A stretch of DNA of 64,000 nt from Citreicella sp. C3M06 (GTDB lineage Bacteria; Pseudomonadota; Alphaproteobacteria; Rhodobacterales; Rhodobacteraceae), in assembly GCF_018860705.1 (NCBI RefSeq), contig NZ_JAHKQA010000031.1, forward strand, positions 345-64,344, in the 5' to 3' direction. The position numbers were made by a program, and so were the translations under genes. Under the pieces are notes generated by a model. It ran no database searches. It was given only the letters and a program-made list of their open reading frames with translations, and was not told the origin of the DNA. Position 1 is the stretch's first letter. The number at the start of each line of letters is the position of its first letter. Below, one piece after another: positions 34,458 to 44,247 of the stretch.

Positions 34458-35363
34458 ATGGACTGGGACAAGCTAAGAATCTTTCATGCTGTCGCTGATG
34501 CGGGAAGCCTGACCCATGCGGGGGATGCGCTGCATCTGTCGCAATCGGCCGTCTCGCGGCAAATCCGCGCGCTGGAGGAATCGCTCAATACCACGCTGTT
34601 CCACCGGCATGCCCGCGGCCTGATTCTCACCGAACAGGGCGAGCTGCTGTTCGACGCCACCGCCAGCATGGTCAAACGCATCGACGCGGCCACCGCGCGC
34701 ATCCGCGACAGCGAGGAAGAGGTGTTCGGCGAGCTCAAGGTCACCACGACCCATGGCTTCGGCGTGCTGTGGCTGGCCCCGCGCCTGACCAAGCTTTACG
34801 AGAAATACCCCGATCTCAAGATCGACCTGATGCTCGAAGAGCGCGTGCTCGACCTGCCGATGCGCGAGGCCGACGTGGCGATCCGGATGAAAGAGCCCTC
34901 GCAGGCCGATCTGATCCGCAAACGGCTGATGTCGATCCGCATGCGCATGTATGCCACCCCTGAATATCTCGCGCAGCGCAGCGTGCCCGAAACGCTTGAC
35001 GATCTGGCAAAGCACCGGCTGATCTGCCAGAACCCGGCGTCCTCTCAGGTCGCGGCTGGCAAGCTGATGGTGCAGGAACTGCTGACCTATGACATCAAGA
35101 CGGCGCTGACGGTGAACAACTACTTCGGCGTGCTGCAGGCGGTGGTCGCGAATCTGGGGATCGGCGTGCTGCCCGATTACATCATCGAGGATTTCCCGAA
35201 CGTCGTGCGCGTGCTGCCCGAAATCGAAAGCAACGAGGTGCCGGTGTTTCTGGCCTACCCCGAAGAGCTGCGCCATTCCAAACGAGTCTCGGCCTTCCGC
35301 GATTTTGTTCAGGACGAAATCTTTTCGCATCGCAGGCAACTTAGGGCGATGGGAGCGGACTGA
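34458..35363 (+). CDS. LysR-family transcriptional regulator
   Basis: A 301-residue DNA-binding protein. The winged helix-turn-helix occupies residues 1-65 (LRIFHAVADAGSLTHAGDAL, SQSAVSRQIRALEESL) and the effector-binding domain the rest (VTTTHGFGVLWLAPRL onward). It is transcribed away from the indolepyruvate oxidoreductase gene and may control it, with an aromatic metabolite as a possible co-inducer; this is inference from position. The start at 34458 gives MDWDKLRIFH; the longer upstream frame is rejected. Confidence 0.88.
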   Translation: MDWDKLRIFHAVADAGSLTHAGDALHLSQSAVSRQIRALEESLNTTLFHRHARGLILTEQGELLFDATASMVKRIDAATARIRDSEEEVFGELKVTTTHGFGVLWLAPRLTKLYEKYPDLKIDLMLEERVLDLPMREADVAIRMKEPSQADLIRKRLMSIRMRMYATPEYLAQRSVPETLDDLAKHRLICQNPASSQVAAGKLMVQELLTYDIKTALTVNNYFGVLQAVVANLGIGVLPDYIIEDFPNVVRVLPEIESNEVPVFLAYPEELRHSKRVSAFRDFVQDEIFSHRRQLRAMGAD

Positions 35364-35522
35364 ACTCTCCCTAAAGGTGTGAGACTTGCGCCACAGTCAT
35401 AGCGGAAATGACACCTTTGCGGCATGTTGTGCCTTGTGCGACTCAGAACCGATGACATATTCGGCAGATGAAGGTTGAAGCGCCATTCGGCGCATCATCT
35501 TCATACCTCCCTGTTGGACTTC

Positions 35523-35551
35523 GGCCGAGCTTTGAGCTCGGCCTTTTTTTT
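35523..35551 (+). terminator. rho-independent terminator after the LysR gene
   Basis: GGCCGAGCT (35523-35531) pairs perfectly with AGCTCGGCC (35535-35543), followed by eight T residues. It lies 160 bases after the LysR stop and 48 before the next start. Confidence 0.9.
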
Positions 35552-35599
35552 GGCCCGGCCTCCGGATTCCTTGGTATGCCTTGCAACAAGGAGACACCG

Positions 35600-36160
35600 A
35601 TGCCCGACACCCGAGAGCTGAGTTGCCGTTGCGGCACCATGGCGTGGCGCGTCGCGCCGCGCAGCCCCGGTATGCTGGTGATCTGCCATTGCAAGGATTG
35701 CCAGACGGCGGCGCAGGTGCTGGACGCTGGCGCGGCGCTGGACGCGGCGGGCGGCACGACACTCTTTCAGACCGTGCCCGACCGGGTGCAGATCACCCGC
35801 GGGGCCGAGCATCTTGCCCTGCTGCGCCTGTCGCCAAAGGGCCTGCTGCGCTGGCACGCGGGCTGTTGCGGCACCGCTATTGCCAACACGCTGCCCAGAC
35901 CGCTGCTTCCCTTTGTCGGCGTCGTGCTGCCCGCGGACGAGACGCGCTTTGGCAAGGTCCGAGCACGGGTGTTCACCCAAAGCGCCCGCTACAGGCTGCG
36001 CGAGCATGGCGCTGGCATGGCGGGCGCGGCGATCATGCTGCGCGCGCTGAGCGCATTGATACAGGGCAGCCGCGCCAACCCGTTCTTTGACAAAGCCGGT
36101 CAGCCGATCCGCCCCGCCCGCATATTGACGCCGCAAGAGCGCAGTTCGGCAACACGCTGA
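35600..36160 (+). CDS. DUF6151/GFA-like zinc-binding protein of unknown function
   Basis: A 186-residue protein with the Cys pattern of the glutathione-dependent formaldehyde-activating (GFA/CENP-V) fold: SCRCG (residues about 8-12), ICHCKDCQ (about 34-41) and [11 protein letters not shown] (about 89-99), likely binding two zinc ions. The C-terminal half is basic and helical. The activity is unknown; GFA-type proteins have been linked to formaldehyde but this group is not tested. AAGGAG lies 6 bases before the ATG at 35600. It stands alone between a terminator and purL. Confidence 0.75.
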   Translation: MPDTRELSCRCGTMAWRVAPRSPGMLVICHCKDCQTAAQVLDAGAALDAAGGTTLFQTVPDRVQITRGAEHLALLRLSPKGLLRWHAGCCGTAIANTLPRPLLPFVGVVLPADETRFGKVRARVFTQSARYRLREHGAGMAGAAIMLRALSALIQGSRANPFFDKAGQPIRPARILTPQERSSATR

Positions 36161-36227
36161 TACCGGCCCTTCCAACGCGCGCGCCCTTGGCGTAAAGAGC
36201 GCTCAACTTGGCCACAGGGGATATCTC

Positions 36228-38387
36228 ATGCAGGAACCGGCGATTACCGAAGAGCTGATCGAGGCACACGGCATCAAGCCGGATGAATACGCGCGGATCC
36301 TGCAGATCCTGAATCGCGAGCCGACGTTCACCGAACTGGGCATCTTTTCGGCGATGTGGAACGAGCATTGCTCTTACAAATCGTCCAAGCTCCATCTCAA
36401 GGGCTTGCCGACCACTGGCCCGCAGGTGATCTGCGGCCCCGGCGAGAATGCTGGCGTGGTCGATATCGGCGACGGTCAGGCGGTGGTGTTCAAGATGGAA
36501 AGCCACAACCACCCGTCCTATATCGAACCCTATCAGGGCGCGGCGACCGGCGTTGGTGGCATCCTGCGCGATGTCTTCACCATGGGCGCGCGTCCCATCG
36601 CGGCGATGAACTCGCTGTCCTTCGGCGTCAAAGAGCACCCCAAGACCCGCCAGCTGGTGCATGGCGTGGTCGAAGGCGTCGGCGGCTATGGCAATTGCTT
36701 CGGCGTGCCGACCGTGGGCGGCGAAGTGCGCTTCCATTCCGCTTATAATGGCAACTGCCTTGTAAATGCCTTTGCGGCGGGGCTCGCCGATACCGACAAG
36801 ATCTTCTACTCGGCGGCCAGCGGCGTCGGGCGCCCGGTGGTTTACCTTGGCGCGAAAACCGGCCGCGACGGCGTTGGCGGCGCCACCATGGCCTCGGCGG
36901 AATTCGACGAGACCATCGAGGCCAAGCGCCCCACCGTGCAGGTTGGCGATCCGTTCACCGAAAAGCGCCTGATGGAAGCCACGCTGGAACTGATGCAGAC
37001 CGGCGCTGTCATCTCGATTCAAGACATGGGCGCGGCGGGTCTGACCTGTTCGGCGGTGGAAATGGGCGACAAGGGTGGCCTTGGCATCCGGCTCGATCTG
37101 GAAAAGGTGCCGCAGCGCGAAAAGCACATGACCGCCTACGAGATGATGCTGTCGGAATCGCAAGAGCGCATGCTGATGGTGCTCGATCCCTCCAAGGAGG
37201 CCGAGGCCAAGGCGGTGTTCGACAAGTGGGATCTCGACTTTGCCATCGTCGGCGAAACCATCGACGAGGATCGCTTCCTTGTGGTGCACAATGGCGAGGT
37301 CAAGGCCGACATGCCGCTGTCGCGCCTGTCTTCCTCGGCCCCGGAATACGACCGCCCATGGGTGGCAACCGAGCCCGCCGCCCCGCTTGAAGACGTGCCG
37401 GGCATCGATCCCATCGACGGTCTGAAGGCGCTGCTGGCTTCGCCGAACTATTGCTCGCGCGAATGGGTGTATCAGCAATATGACAGTCAGGTCATGGCCG
37501 ACACCGTACGCATCCCCGGCTTTGGCGCGGGGGTGATCCGCGTACATGGCAGCGACAAGAAGCTGGCCTTCACCTCGGACGTGACGCCGCGCTACGTCAA
37601 GGCCAACCCGGTGCAGGGCGGGCGGCAGGCGGTGGCCGAAGCATGGCGCAACCTTGTCTCCGTCGGCGCGCGGCCGCTGGCGACCACCGACAACCTCAAT
37701 TTCGGCAACCCCGAAAAGCCCGAGATCATGGGCCAGTTCGTCGAGGCCCTGCGCGGCATCGGCGAGGCCTGCATCGCGCTGGATATGCCGATCGTGTCGG
37801 GCAATGTCTCGCTCTACAACGAGACCGACGGCACCGGCATCCTGCCCACCCCGACCATCGGCGCGGTGGGGCTGATCGCGGCGGGCGAAGAGCCGATCCT
37901 TGGCTATGCGCGCGATGGCCATGTGGCGCTGCTGCTGGGCCAGACCGGCAGTCATCTGGGGCAGTCCGCCCTGCTGGCCGAGGTGTTCAACCGCGAAGAC
38001 GGCGATGCGCCGCATGTCGATCTGGATGAGGAACGTCGCAACGGCGAATTCATCCTCGCCCATCGGGCATGGATCAACTGCTGCACCGATCTTGGCGATG
38101 GCGGGCTGGCCATGGCCGCCTTCGAGATGGCCGAAGCCTCTGGCACCGGGGTGAATCTTGACAGCAGCGACACCGCCGAGCTGTTCGGCGAGGATCAGGG
38201 CCGCTACCTGATCGCCTGCAACTACGATTGCGCCGAGGCACTGATGATCGAGGCGGGCAAGGCTGGCGTCACCCTGACAAGCGTCGGCAAGTTCACCGGC
38301 GACACGGTCCGGCTGGGCGGCTCCGAAGCGCCGCTGGCAGAGCTGCAAGAGACCTACAAGGCGACCTTCGGCGCGACCTTCGGCTGA
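36228..38387 (+). CDS. purL: phosphoribosylformylglycinamidine synthase subunit PurL
   Basis: The ATP-dependent synthase subunit of purine biosynthesis; works with PurQ (glutaminase) and PurS, which are not in the window. 719 residues, the small form of bacterial PurL. Signatures are [29 protein letters not shown], and the repeated AIR-synthase-like halves (FNPEKPE-type loop as [14 protein letters not shown]). The start at 36228 has AGGGGAT upstream. Confidence 0.95.
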   Translation: MQEPAITEELIEAHGIKPDEYARILQILNREPTFTELGIFSAMWNEHCSYKSSKLHLKGLPTTGPQVICGPGENAGVVDIGDGQAVVFKMESHNHPSYIEPYQGAATGVGGILRDVFTMGARPIAAMNSLSFGVKEHPKTRQLVHGVVEGVGGYGNCFGVPTVGGEVRFHSAYNGNCLVNAFAAGLADTDKIFYSAASGVGRPVVYLGAKTGRDGVGGATMASAEFDETIEAKRPTVQVGDPFTEKRLMEATLELMQTGAVISIQDMGAAGLTCSAVEMGDKGGLGIRLDLEKVPQREKHMTAYEMMLSESQERMLMVLDPSKEAEAKAVFDKWDLDFAIVGETIDEDRFLVVHNGEVKADMPLSRLSSSAPEYDRPWVATEPAAPLEDVPGIDPIDGLKALLASPNYCSREWVYQQYDSQVMADTVRIPGFGAGVIRVHGSDKKLAFTSDVTPRYVKANPVQGGRQAVAEAWRNLVSVGARPLATTDNLNFGNPEKPEIMGQFVEALRGIGEACIALDMPIVSGNVSLYNETDGTGILPTPTIGAVGLIAAGEEPILGYARDGHVALLLGQTGSHLGQSALLAEVFNREDGDAPHVDLDEERRNGEFILAHRAWINCCTDLGDGGLAMAAFEMAEASGTGVNLDSSDTAELFGEDQGRYLIACNYDCAEALMIEAGKAGVTLTSVGKFTGDTVRLGGSEAPLAELQETYKATFGATFG

Positions 38388-38393
38388 TACGCC

Positions 38394-38427
38394 GCCCCGG
38401 CCGCCCTCTCATCAGGGTGGCCGGGGC
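38394..38427. terminator. strong hairpin between convergent purL and pyruvate-kinase-like genes
   Basis: GCCCCGGCC (38394-38402) pairs perfectly with GGCCGGGGC (38419-38427), with an inner CCCT/AGGG pair. No T run follows, so it may act as a stabilising or bidirectional end structure. Confidence 0.6.
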
Positions 38428-38429
38428 GA

Positions 38430-39902
38430 TCACCAACTTGCCAGCGGCCCGTGTTGCGGCGCTTGTCGGCTCAGATGCTCGGGCATGCGGTCGAACAGCC
38501 GGGTCAGTTCTGCCATCGCGTCCAGCAGATACGGGCCCGTGTTCAGCAGCACGCATTGCGCCCGCGCGCCCATCGCCGCATCGCTCATCTCGCCCCGCGT
38601 CGGCAGCCCGGTCTTCAGGAAACTTTCCAGCACCGCGCTCGCCCAGATCAGCGGCACCTGCGCCGCATCGCACAGCGACAGGATTTCCTCGTGGATTTCT
38701 GCCAGCCGGGCAAAGCCGATCTCGACCGACAGATCGCCGCGCGCGATCATCACCGCCGTCGGCTGGCGTCCTGCCGCGCGCACAAGCATGTCGGGCAGAT
38801 TGCGCAGGGCGCGTTCGGTTTCGATCTTCAGCACAAGCCCGAAGCTCTGCGCCCTGCCAGGGCGCTCGGTAGCGATAAACTCATGCAGATCCTCGACATC
38901 GCCGACGCGCTGCACAAAGGAAAACGCCACCCCGTCGGCGTGATCGAGCGCAAAGCGCAGCGCGTCGCGGTCGTGCGCTGTCAGCGCCGGGATATCGAGG
39001 GCGCAATCGGGGAAGTTCAGCCGTTTATCGGGTTTGAGCTTGTAGCCCTTTTGCGGCGGCGCGCGTTCCACGGTCAGCAAAACGCCCCAAGGCGCGCGCT
39101 GCGCCACGCGGCAGGCCAGCTTGCCATCATCGACAAACACCCGCTGGCGCGCGCATAGCGCATGGATTGGCGCAGCAAGGCTGCATTCGATCCCGGCAAC
39201 GCCGCGCGGCACGTCGTGCAGCCGCCCCGGCAGCGCCAATGCCAGCGCGTCGCCTTGGTGGATGCGCCGCAGCCCCTTGGTGTCGGACATGGCGCCAGTG
39301 CGGATCCTTGGCCCCGGCAGATCCATCAGCACCTTCATCCGCCGCCCGGTGATCCCGCCGGCAGCGTGGGTGTGTTCGATCATCGCTCGCCACGCCGCGG
39401 GGCCGTCATCGGCGCAGTTGATCCGCACCGCCCCAGCCCCCGCCCGCGCCAGCTGTTCGCAAAACGCCGGGCCGTCCGCCGCCTCGGTTGGCAGCGTCAC
39501 CATCAACTGCTTCGATCCGCGCGGCAACGGGCCGAACAGCGCTTCGGCGCGTGCGGCGATGCGTGCCTGCCCGACAAAGAAACGCTCGCCCGGCACCGGC
39601 GTCACCATGTCGCTATTGCTCAGCGCATCCAGCACGGTGCAAAGCGCGTCGAGTTCGGGCATCACCCTGCTTTGCGCCCGGCCGAGCGAGGACAACCCAC
39701 ACTGAATCAATGCCAGCTGCAGCGGGCGGATGTCGTGCTGGCGCAGGGCCAGATGCTGGGCGAGATTCCCGGCGCTCGGACGATAGGCGTCGCGTTCGAT
39801 CCAGCCATGCCACTTCGCCAGCCGGGTGGCGGCGCCGCCCAGAACCGCCTCGCGCAGCGCGTGCACCTCGATTCTGAGCGCAGCGCATCCACGATCCAGC
39901 AT
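38430..39902 (-). CDS. divergent pyruvate-kinase-like protein
   Basis: A 490-residue protein whose second half follows the pyruvate kinase barrel: VLMDLPGPRIRTGAM, LVLKIETERALRNLP, VMIARGDLSVEIGFARLAEI and GLPTRGEMSDAAMGARAQC. The motif equal to RLNFSHG reads RINCADDG, so Asn is kept but the Ser and His are not. The end lacks the usual allosteric C-terminal domain, and residues 1-110 are an extra helical N-terminal part not found in standard pyruvate kinases. Whether it catalyses phosphoenolpyruvate to pyruvate is uncertain. It is a monocistronic gene convergent with purL. Confidence 0.75.
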   Translation of the reverse strand: MLDRGCAALRIEVHALREAVLGGAATRLAKWHGWIERDAYRPSAGNLAQHLALRQHDIRPLQLALIQCGLSSLGRAQSRVMPELDALCTVLDALSNSDMVTPVPGERFFVGQARIAARAEALFGPLPRGSKQLMVTLPTEAADGPAFCEQLARAGAGAVRINCADDGPAAWRAMIEHTHAAGGITGRRMKVLMDLPGPRIRTGAMSDTKGLRRIHQGDALALALPGRLHDVPRGVAGIECSLAAPIHALCARQRVFVDDGKLACRVAQRAPWGVLLTVERAPPQKGYKLKPDKRLNFPDCALDIPALTAHDRDALRFALDHADGVAFSFVQRVGDVEDLHEFIATERPGRAQSFGLVLKIETERALRNLPDMLVRAAGRQPTAVMIARGDLSVEIGFARLAEIHEEILSLCDAAQVPLIWASAVLESFLKTGLPTRGEMSDAAMGARAQCVLLNTGPYLLDAMAELTRLFDRMPEHLSRQAPQHGPLASW

Positions 39903-39971
39903 CTAAACAGACTCCCGTTTCCCGCCCGCATAGACCCGCCACGTGACAAGCCGGTGACAGGCGGGATGCGC

Positions 39972-41444
39972 TCAGAGCCCGTAGAGATCGCCGAACTTGG
40001 CCTCGAGATAGCGCAGCAAGGGCTCTTCGCTGGGCGCGGCGCCGCCGCAGGCCCGCGCGATGACCTCGCGCGGCTCATACAACCCGCCATATTGCTGGAC
40101 GTTCTCGCGCAGCCAGCCGGTCGCGGCGCTTAGATCGCCTGCGCCAAGCTGATCATCCAGCGTCGGCACGGCAGCGCGCAGATGCTCGTTCAGGCAGCCC
40201 GCATAGACATTGCCCAGCGTGTAGGTGGCGAAATAGCCGAACAGCCCGGCCGACCAGTGTACATCCTGCAACACCCCGTGCGAGGGCTTGTCGACGTCAA
40301 AGCCGAAATCCGCCTTGAAGCGATCATTCCACGCCGCCTCGAGATCGCTCACCGCCAGATCGCCGGAAATCAGCGCCCGCTCCAGATCGAAGCGCAACAA
40401 GACGTGCAGGTTGTATTGCACCTCGTCCGCCTCGGTGCGGATGAAGTTGTTCTCAAGCCGGTTGACTGCGCGGTAGAACGCCTCCGGCCCACCCGGCACC
40501 TCGGTGCCGAACGCCTCGTGCATCGCGCCATGCAGCCAGCCGGTAAAGGCGCGCGAGCGGCCAAGCTGGTTCTCGTAGATCCGGCTCTGGCTTTCGTGCA
40601 CGCCCATCGACACGCCCTCGCCCAGCGGCGTCAGGCGATAGGCCGGGCGGATCGCCTGTTCATAGCAGGCATGGCCGGTCTCGTGGATGGTCGAGTAGAT
40701 GCAGTTGAGCGGATCATCCACCGCGGTGCGGGTGGTGATGCGCACATCATCGCCCGACCCCGAGCTGAACGGATGCACCGCCTTGTCGATGCGCCCGCGG
40801 TCGAAATCATAGCCGAACACCCCGGCGAGCCGCTGCGCCAGCGCCATCTGCGCCCCGGCATCAAAGCTGCCGCTCAGCGGCGCGGGCTGCGGCGCGTCAA
40901 GGCAGGCGGCGCGCAACGACACCAGCCGGGGCCGCAGCGCGCCGAACATCTCGCCCAGCTGCGCGGCGCTGGCCCCCGGTTCGTAATCCTGCAACAGCGC
41001 ATCGTAGGGATCGCCGCCATGCGCCGCGCCCTCCTCGCGCTTGAGCGCCACAACCTCGGCCAGCAGCGGCGCGAAGCCTTTGAAATCATCCGAGGCCCGC
41101 GCCGCCGCCCAAGCCTGATGCGCCCGGCTGGTCAGCCGCGCCAGCGCCGTGGCCAGATCCGCCGGGATCGCCTGCGCGCGGGAATAGTTCCAGCGGATAT
41201 GGCGGATCTGCGCGCGGCCTTCATCGTCCAGCGCCGCGGCGTCGATGGCAGCCAGCCACGCGCCGATGCGCGGATCGGTGCGCCGCGCGTGCAGCACCGA
41301 TTCCATCGCCGCTTGCTCTTCGGCGCGCTGATCGCCCGCCCCGGCGGGCATCACGGTTTCCTGATCCCAGCCAAGCCGGCCGGCAACCTGCGCCAGCGCG
41401 CCGGTCTCGCGCTGATGCGCCAGCAAGTCGTCGAACGCAGTCAT
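39972..41444 (-). CDS. carboxypeptidase M32
   Basis: A zinc metallocarboxypeptidase of 490 residues that removes C-terminal residues from peptides in the cytoplasm. The zinc motif is HETGH with His254, Glu255 and His258, and the third ligand Glu is in HESQSRIYEN about 25 residues on. The start at 41444 gives MTAFDDLLAHQRE, and its ATG overlaps the ctaA stop (ATGA), so it is coupled to ctaA. The long upstream frame is the ctaA region read out of frame and is rejected. Confidence 0.92.
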   Translation of the reverse strand: MTAFDDLLAHQRETGALAQVAGRLGWDQETVMPAGAGDQRAEEQAAMESVLHARRTDPRIGAWLAAIDAAALDDEGRAQIRHIRWNYSRAQAIPADLATALARLTSRAHQAWAAARASDDFKGFAPLLAEVVALKREEGAAHGGDPYDALLQDYEPGASAAQLGEMFGALRPRLVSLRAACLDAPQPAPLSGSFDAGAQMALAQRLAGVFGYDFDRGRIDKAVHPFSSGSGDDVRITTRTAVDDPLNCIYSTIHETGHACYEQAIRPAYRLTPLGEGVSMGVHESQSRIYENQLGRSRAFTGWLHGAMHEAFGTEVPGGPEAFYRAVNRLENNFIRTEADEVQYNLHVLLRFDLERALISGDLAVSDLEAAWNDRFKADFGFDVDKPSHGVLQDVHWSAGLFGYFATYTLGNVYAGCLNEHLRAAVPTLDDQLGAGDLSAATGWLRENVQQYGGLYEPREVIARACGGAAPSEEPLLRYLEAKFGDLYGL

Positions 41445-42586
41445 CTGGAAGCCTCTCGAATGGATTGCACCCGCGGATATTGCGCCCCGAACCGGGCTCG
41501 GATGATCAGCACCCACAGCAGGATCGCGCCCAGCTGGTGGGTGATGGCGATATGCAGCTGCGCCGCGTACAGCACGGTGACGATGCCCAGCACCATCTGC
41601 ACCAAAATCATCGCCATCACGGCGTTGAAGCGAAAGCGCGTGTTCGCATTGGGGGAGCGGCGCGCCCGCAGCCAGACCACCCCGGCGAAGACGAACAGCA
41701 AATAGCCGCTCATGCGGTGGATGAACTGTACCAGCCCCGGCTCTTCGAAGAAATTGCGCCACCATGGCTCAAGCTGGAACGGCTGCGGCGGGATGAAACC
41801 GCCCGCCATCAGCGGCCAGTCAGTATAGCTGCGCCCGGCGTCGATCCCGGCGACCAGCGCGCCCAGCAGGATCTGGAGAAAGGCGAAATGCAGCAACCCG
41901 GTGCTCATGCTGAACAGCTTGGCCTCGCGGGCCCGGCGCGCCTGCATCAAGGCCCGTTCGCTCTGCCCAAGGGCAAAGACATACCACGCGATGATCCCGA
42001 AGATCACAAACGCCAGCCCCAGATGGATCGCCAGCCGATAAGACGCCACGTCCAGCATCTCGCCGCCAAGCCCGGACGACACCATCCACCAGCCAATCGC
42101 CCCCTGAAGCCCGCCAAGCGCGCCAAGGCCAAGCAGCCGCCCGGTCCAGCCGGTGGGGATCTTTCTGGCGACAAGAAAGCCCAGAAACCCGACGGCCCAG
42201 ACCAGCCCGATCACCCGACCAAGCTGGCGGTGGCCCCATTCCCACCAGTAGATCCCCTTGAATTCAGCAAGGGTCATCTGATTGTTCTGCAACTGGAATT
42301 CCGGGATCTGTCGATACAGGTCGAACTCCGCCTGCCATGCCGCCGTGTTCAGAGGCGGCAAGGCGCCGCTCAGCGGCTTCCACTCGGTGATCGACAATCC
42401 GCTGTCGGTCAGCCGTGTCAGCCCGCCGACAAGGATCATCACCGCCACCAGCGCAAAGATCAGCATCAGCCACAGGCGGATCGCACCGCGCGCACCGCCG
42501 CGCCCCTTGTCGATCATGCCGCCTGCGGGCACTGCCTTGGGCTGCTCTGCGCCCACCTCCTCGAACAGCTTGCGCTTCTCGGCCAT
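41441..42586 (-). CDS. ctaA: heme A synthase, type 2
   Basis: Inner-membrane enzyme that oxidises the C8 methyl of heme O to make heme A for cytochrome aa3 oxidases. 381 residues with eight predicted membrane helices. Heme-ligand histidines sit in WWEWGHRQLGRVIG, LAIHLGLAFVIF, and later FIHRMSGYLLF and IAITHQLGAIL. The length and lack of the paired extracellular Cys fit the alphaproteobacterial class. Its 3' end overlaps the carboxypeptidase start. Confidence 0.93.
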   Translation of the reverse strand: MAEKRKLFEEVGAEQPKAVPAGGMIDKGRGGARGAIRLWLMLIFALVAVMILVGGLTRLTDSGLSITEWKPLSGALPPLNTAAWQAEFDLYRQIPEFQLQNNQMTLAEFKGIYWWEWGHRQLGRVIGLVWAVGFLGFLVARKIPTGWTGRLLGLGALGGLQGAIGWWMVSSGLGGEMLDVASYRLAIHLGLAFVIFGIIAWYVFALGQSERALMQARRAREAKLFSMSTGLLHFAFLQILLGALVAGIDAGRSYTDWPLMAGGFIPPQPFQLEPWWRNFFEEPGLVQFIHRMSGYLLFVFAGVVWLRARRSPNANTRFRFNAVMAMILVQMVLGIVTVLYAAQLHIAITHQLGAILLWVLIIRARFGAQYPRVQSIREASR

Positions 42587-42646
42587 GGATCTCTCCTGTC
42601 TCGGTCGTGGCGGACGATAGGCGGCGCACCGCCCCGCTTCAAGCGC

Positions 42647-43390
42647 TCAGCCGCGCTCCTTCCAGCGCACCATCTGACGCAGGATACCGTGCAGCGTGCG
42701 CACGTCTTCGGATGTCAGCGGCATACGGCTCCAGAGGTTGCGCAAGGTCAGCTGCATCGACGCCGCCTTGTGCTCGGGGAAAAAGAATCCTGCCTCGTCC
42801 AGCCGCTGCTCGTAATGCTCGGCGAGCTTTTCAACCTCGATGGTGCTGGCCCATTGCGCGCCCGCCAGCTCGTCCCGCCGCGCCTCGATGCGCCCCGAAG
42901 CCCGCCGCCACTCATAGCCGCACAGCAGCACGCATTGCGCAAGGTTCAAAGACGGGAACTCGGGATTCACCGGAACCGAGATGATGGCATTGGCCTGCGC
43001 CACATCGCCATTCTCAAGGCCCGCGCGCTCAGGGCCGAACATCACCGCCACGCGCCCGCCCTCGGCCAGCCGGTCGGCGGCGGCCTTCATCGCCTCTTCG
43101 GGGGAATAGACCGGCTTGGTCAGGCCACGCTGACGCGCCGTGGTCGCAAACACCAGATCGCAATCGCCGACCGCGCTCGCCACATCCTCATGCAGCTGCG
43201 CTTCATCCAGCAGCCGCCCCGCGCCAGAGGCCATCGCCGCCGACGCCGGGTTCGGCCAGCCGTCACGCGGGCTCACCAGCCGCATCCGGTCAAGGCCGAA
43301 ATTCCACATCGCCCGCGCCGCCGCACCGATATTCTCGCCCATCTGCGGGCGCACAAGCACGAAAGCCGGTTGTCTCAGATCGCCGGGCAT
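42647..43390 (-). CDS. trmJ: tRNA (cytidine/uridine-2'-O-)-methyltransferase TrmJ
   Basis: A 247-residue SPOUT-fold methyltransferase that 2'-O-methylates position 32 of tRNAs. Motifs are VLVRPQMGENIGAAARAMWNF at the N-terminus (residues 11 onward), VMFGPERAGLEN and SLNLAQCVLLCGYE, the knotted AdoMet site. The C-terminal 70 residues are helical as in TrmJ. It precedes ctaA with a 60-base gap on the same strand. Confidence 0.9.
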   Translation of the reverse strand: MPGDLRQPAFVLVRPQMGENIGAAARAMWNFGLDRMRLVSPRDGWPNPASAAMASGAGRLLDEAQLHEDVASAVGDCDLVFATTARQRGLTKPVYSPEEAMKAAADRLAEGGRVAVMFGPERAGLENGDVAQANAIISVPVNPEFPSLNLAQCVLLCGYEWRRASGRIEARRDELAGAQWASTIEVEKLAEHYEQRLDEAGFFFPEHKAASMQLTLRNLWSRMPLTSEDVRTLHGILRQMVRWKERG

Positions 43391-43452
43391 TGCCCCTCCA
43401 TCGGTTTGCGGCTTCCCCTAAGGCCACAGGCCTCCAAGAGCAAGCGCCCGGG

Positions 43453-43491
43453 CCTCTTCTGGCCCCAAATATCCCCGCCGGAGGCATCCCG
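43453..43491. repeat. palindromic intergenic repeat, copy C
   Basis: CCTCTTCTGGCCCCAAATAT followed by CCCCGCCGGAGGCATCCC. It matches the reverse complement of copy B1 at about nine of ten bases. It sits between divergent trmJ and the thiE-like gene. Confidence 0.7.
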
Positions 43492-43585
43492 CCCGCGCCA
43501 CAGGCACGCCCTCGGTCAACAGCGCCCCTTGGCAGCCGCCACCCTGTCGCGATATAGACCCCCGACCGCGCAAAGGAATAGCACC

Positions 43586-44218
43586 ATGGACGAAGCCGAC
43601 CTCCCCCAGCTTTACCTCATCACGCCGCCCGAATTCGACCTGTCCGCCTTTCCCCAGCAGCTGAACAAGGTGCTTGATGCGGCCGATATCGCCTGTATCC
43701 GGCTGTCGCTTGCCACCCGCGACGAAGACCGCATCCTGCGCGCCGCCGACGCGGTGCGCGAGGTCGCCCACGCCCATGACATCGCGCTGGTGCTCGACAC
43801 CCATATCGGTCTGGCGCAGCGGCTCGGTCTTGACGGCGTGCATCTGACCGACGGCGCGCGCACGGTGCGTCACGCCCGCAAGGAACTGGGCCCTGACGCC
43901 ATTGTCGGCGCCTCTTGCGGGGCGTCGCGCCATGACGGGATGAATGCCTGCGAGGCCGGCGCTGATTACGTCACCTTCGGTCCGGTCGCCGGCGAGGCGC
44001 TTGGCGATGGCACTCTGGCCGATTTCGAGCTGTTCGAATGGTGGTCGCAGATGATCGAAGTGCCCTGCGTCGCCGAAGGCGGCCTGAGTGACGCGCTGAT
44101 CACCAGCCTGACCCCGGTCACCGATTTCTTCGGCATTGGCGAAGAAATCTGGTCGCAGGACGATCCGGCGCAGGCGATCGCCCGGCTTGCCGCGGCGATG
44201 GCACAAACCAAAGGCTGA
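43586..44218 (+). CDS. thiamine-phosphate-synthase-like protein
   Basis: A 210-residue TIM-barrel protein of the ThiE/TenI family. Matching segments are LYLITPPEF, LVLDTHIGLAQRLGLDGVHL, VGASCGASRHDGMNACEAGA, DYVTFGPVAG and VAEGGLSDA. True ThiE joins the thiazole and pyrimidine units; TenI relatives isomerise the thiazole. Several ThiE pyrophosphate-binding residues are altered (no clear KxR-type loop in the N-terminal part), and no other thi gene is close, so exact function is open. Confidence 0.8.
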   Translation: MDEADLPQLYLITPPEFDLSAFPQQLNKVLDAADIACIRLSLATRDEDRILRAADAVREVAHAHDIALVLDTHIGLAQRLGLDGVHLTDGARTVRHARKELGPDAIVGASCGASRHDGMNACEAGADYVTFGPVAGEALGDGTLADFELFEWWSQMIEVPCVAEGGLSDALITSLTPVTDFFGIGEEIWSQDDPAQAIARLAAAMAQTKG

Positions 44219-44247
44219 TCTTCGCACGACAAGCCACCAACCTGCGG

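Noticed and set aside
41465-43585. Long plus-strand frame running into the thiE-like gene
   Set aside because: It is antisense to ctaA and trmJ; the family N-terminus begins only at 43586.
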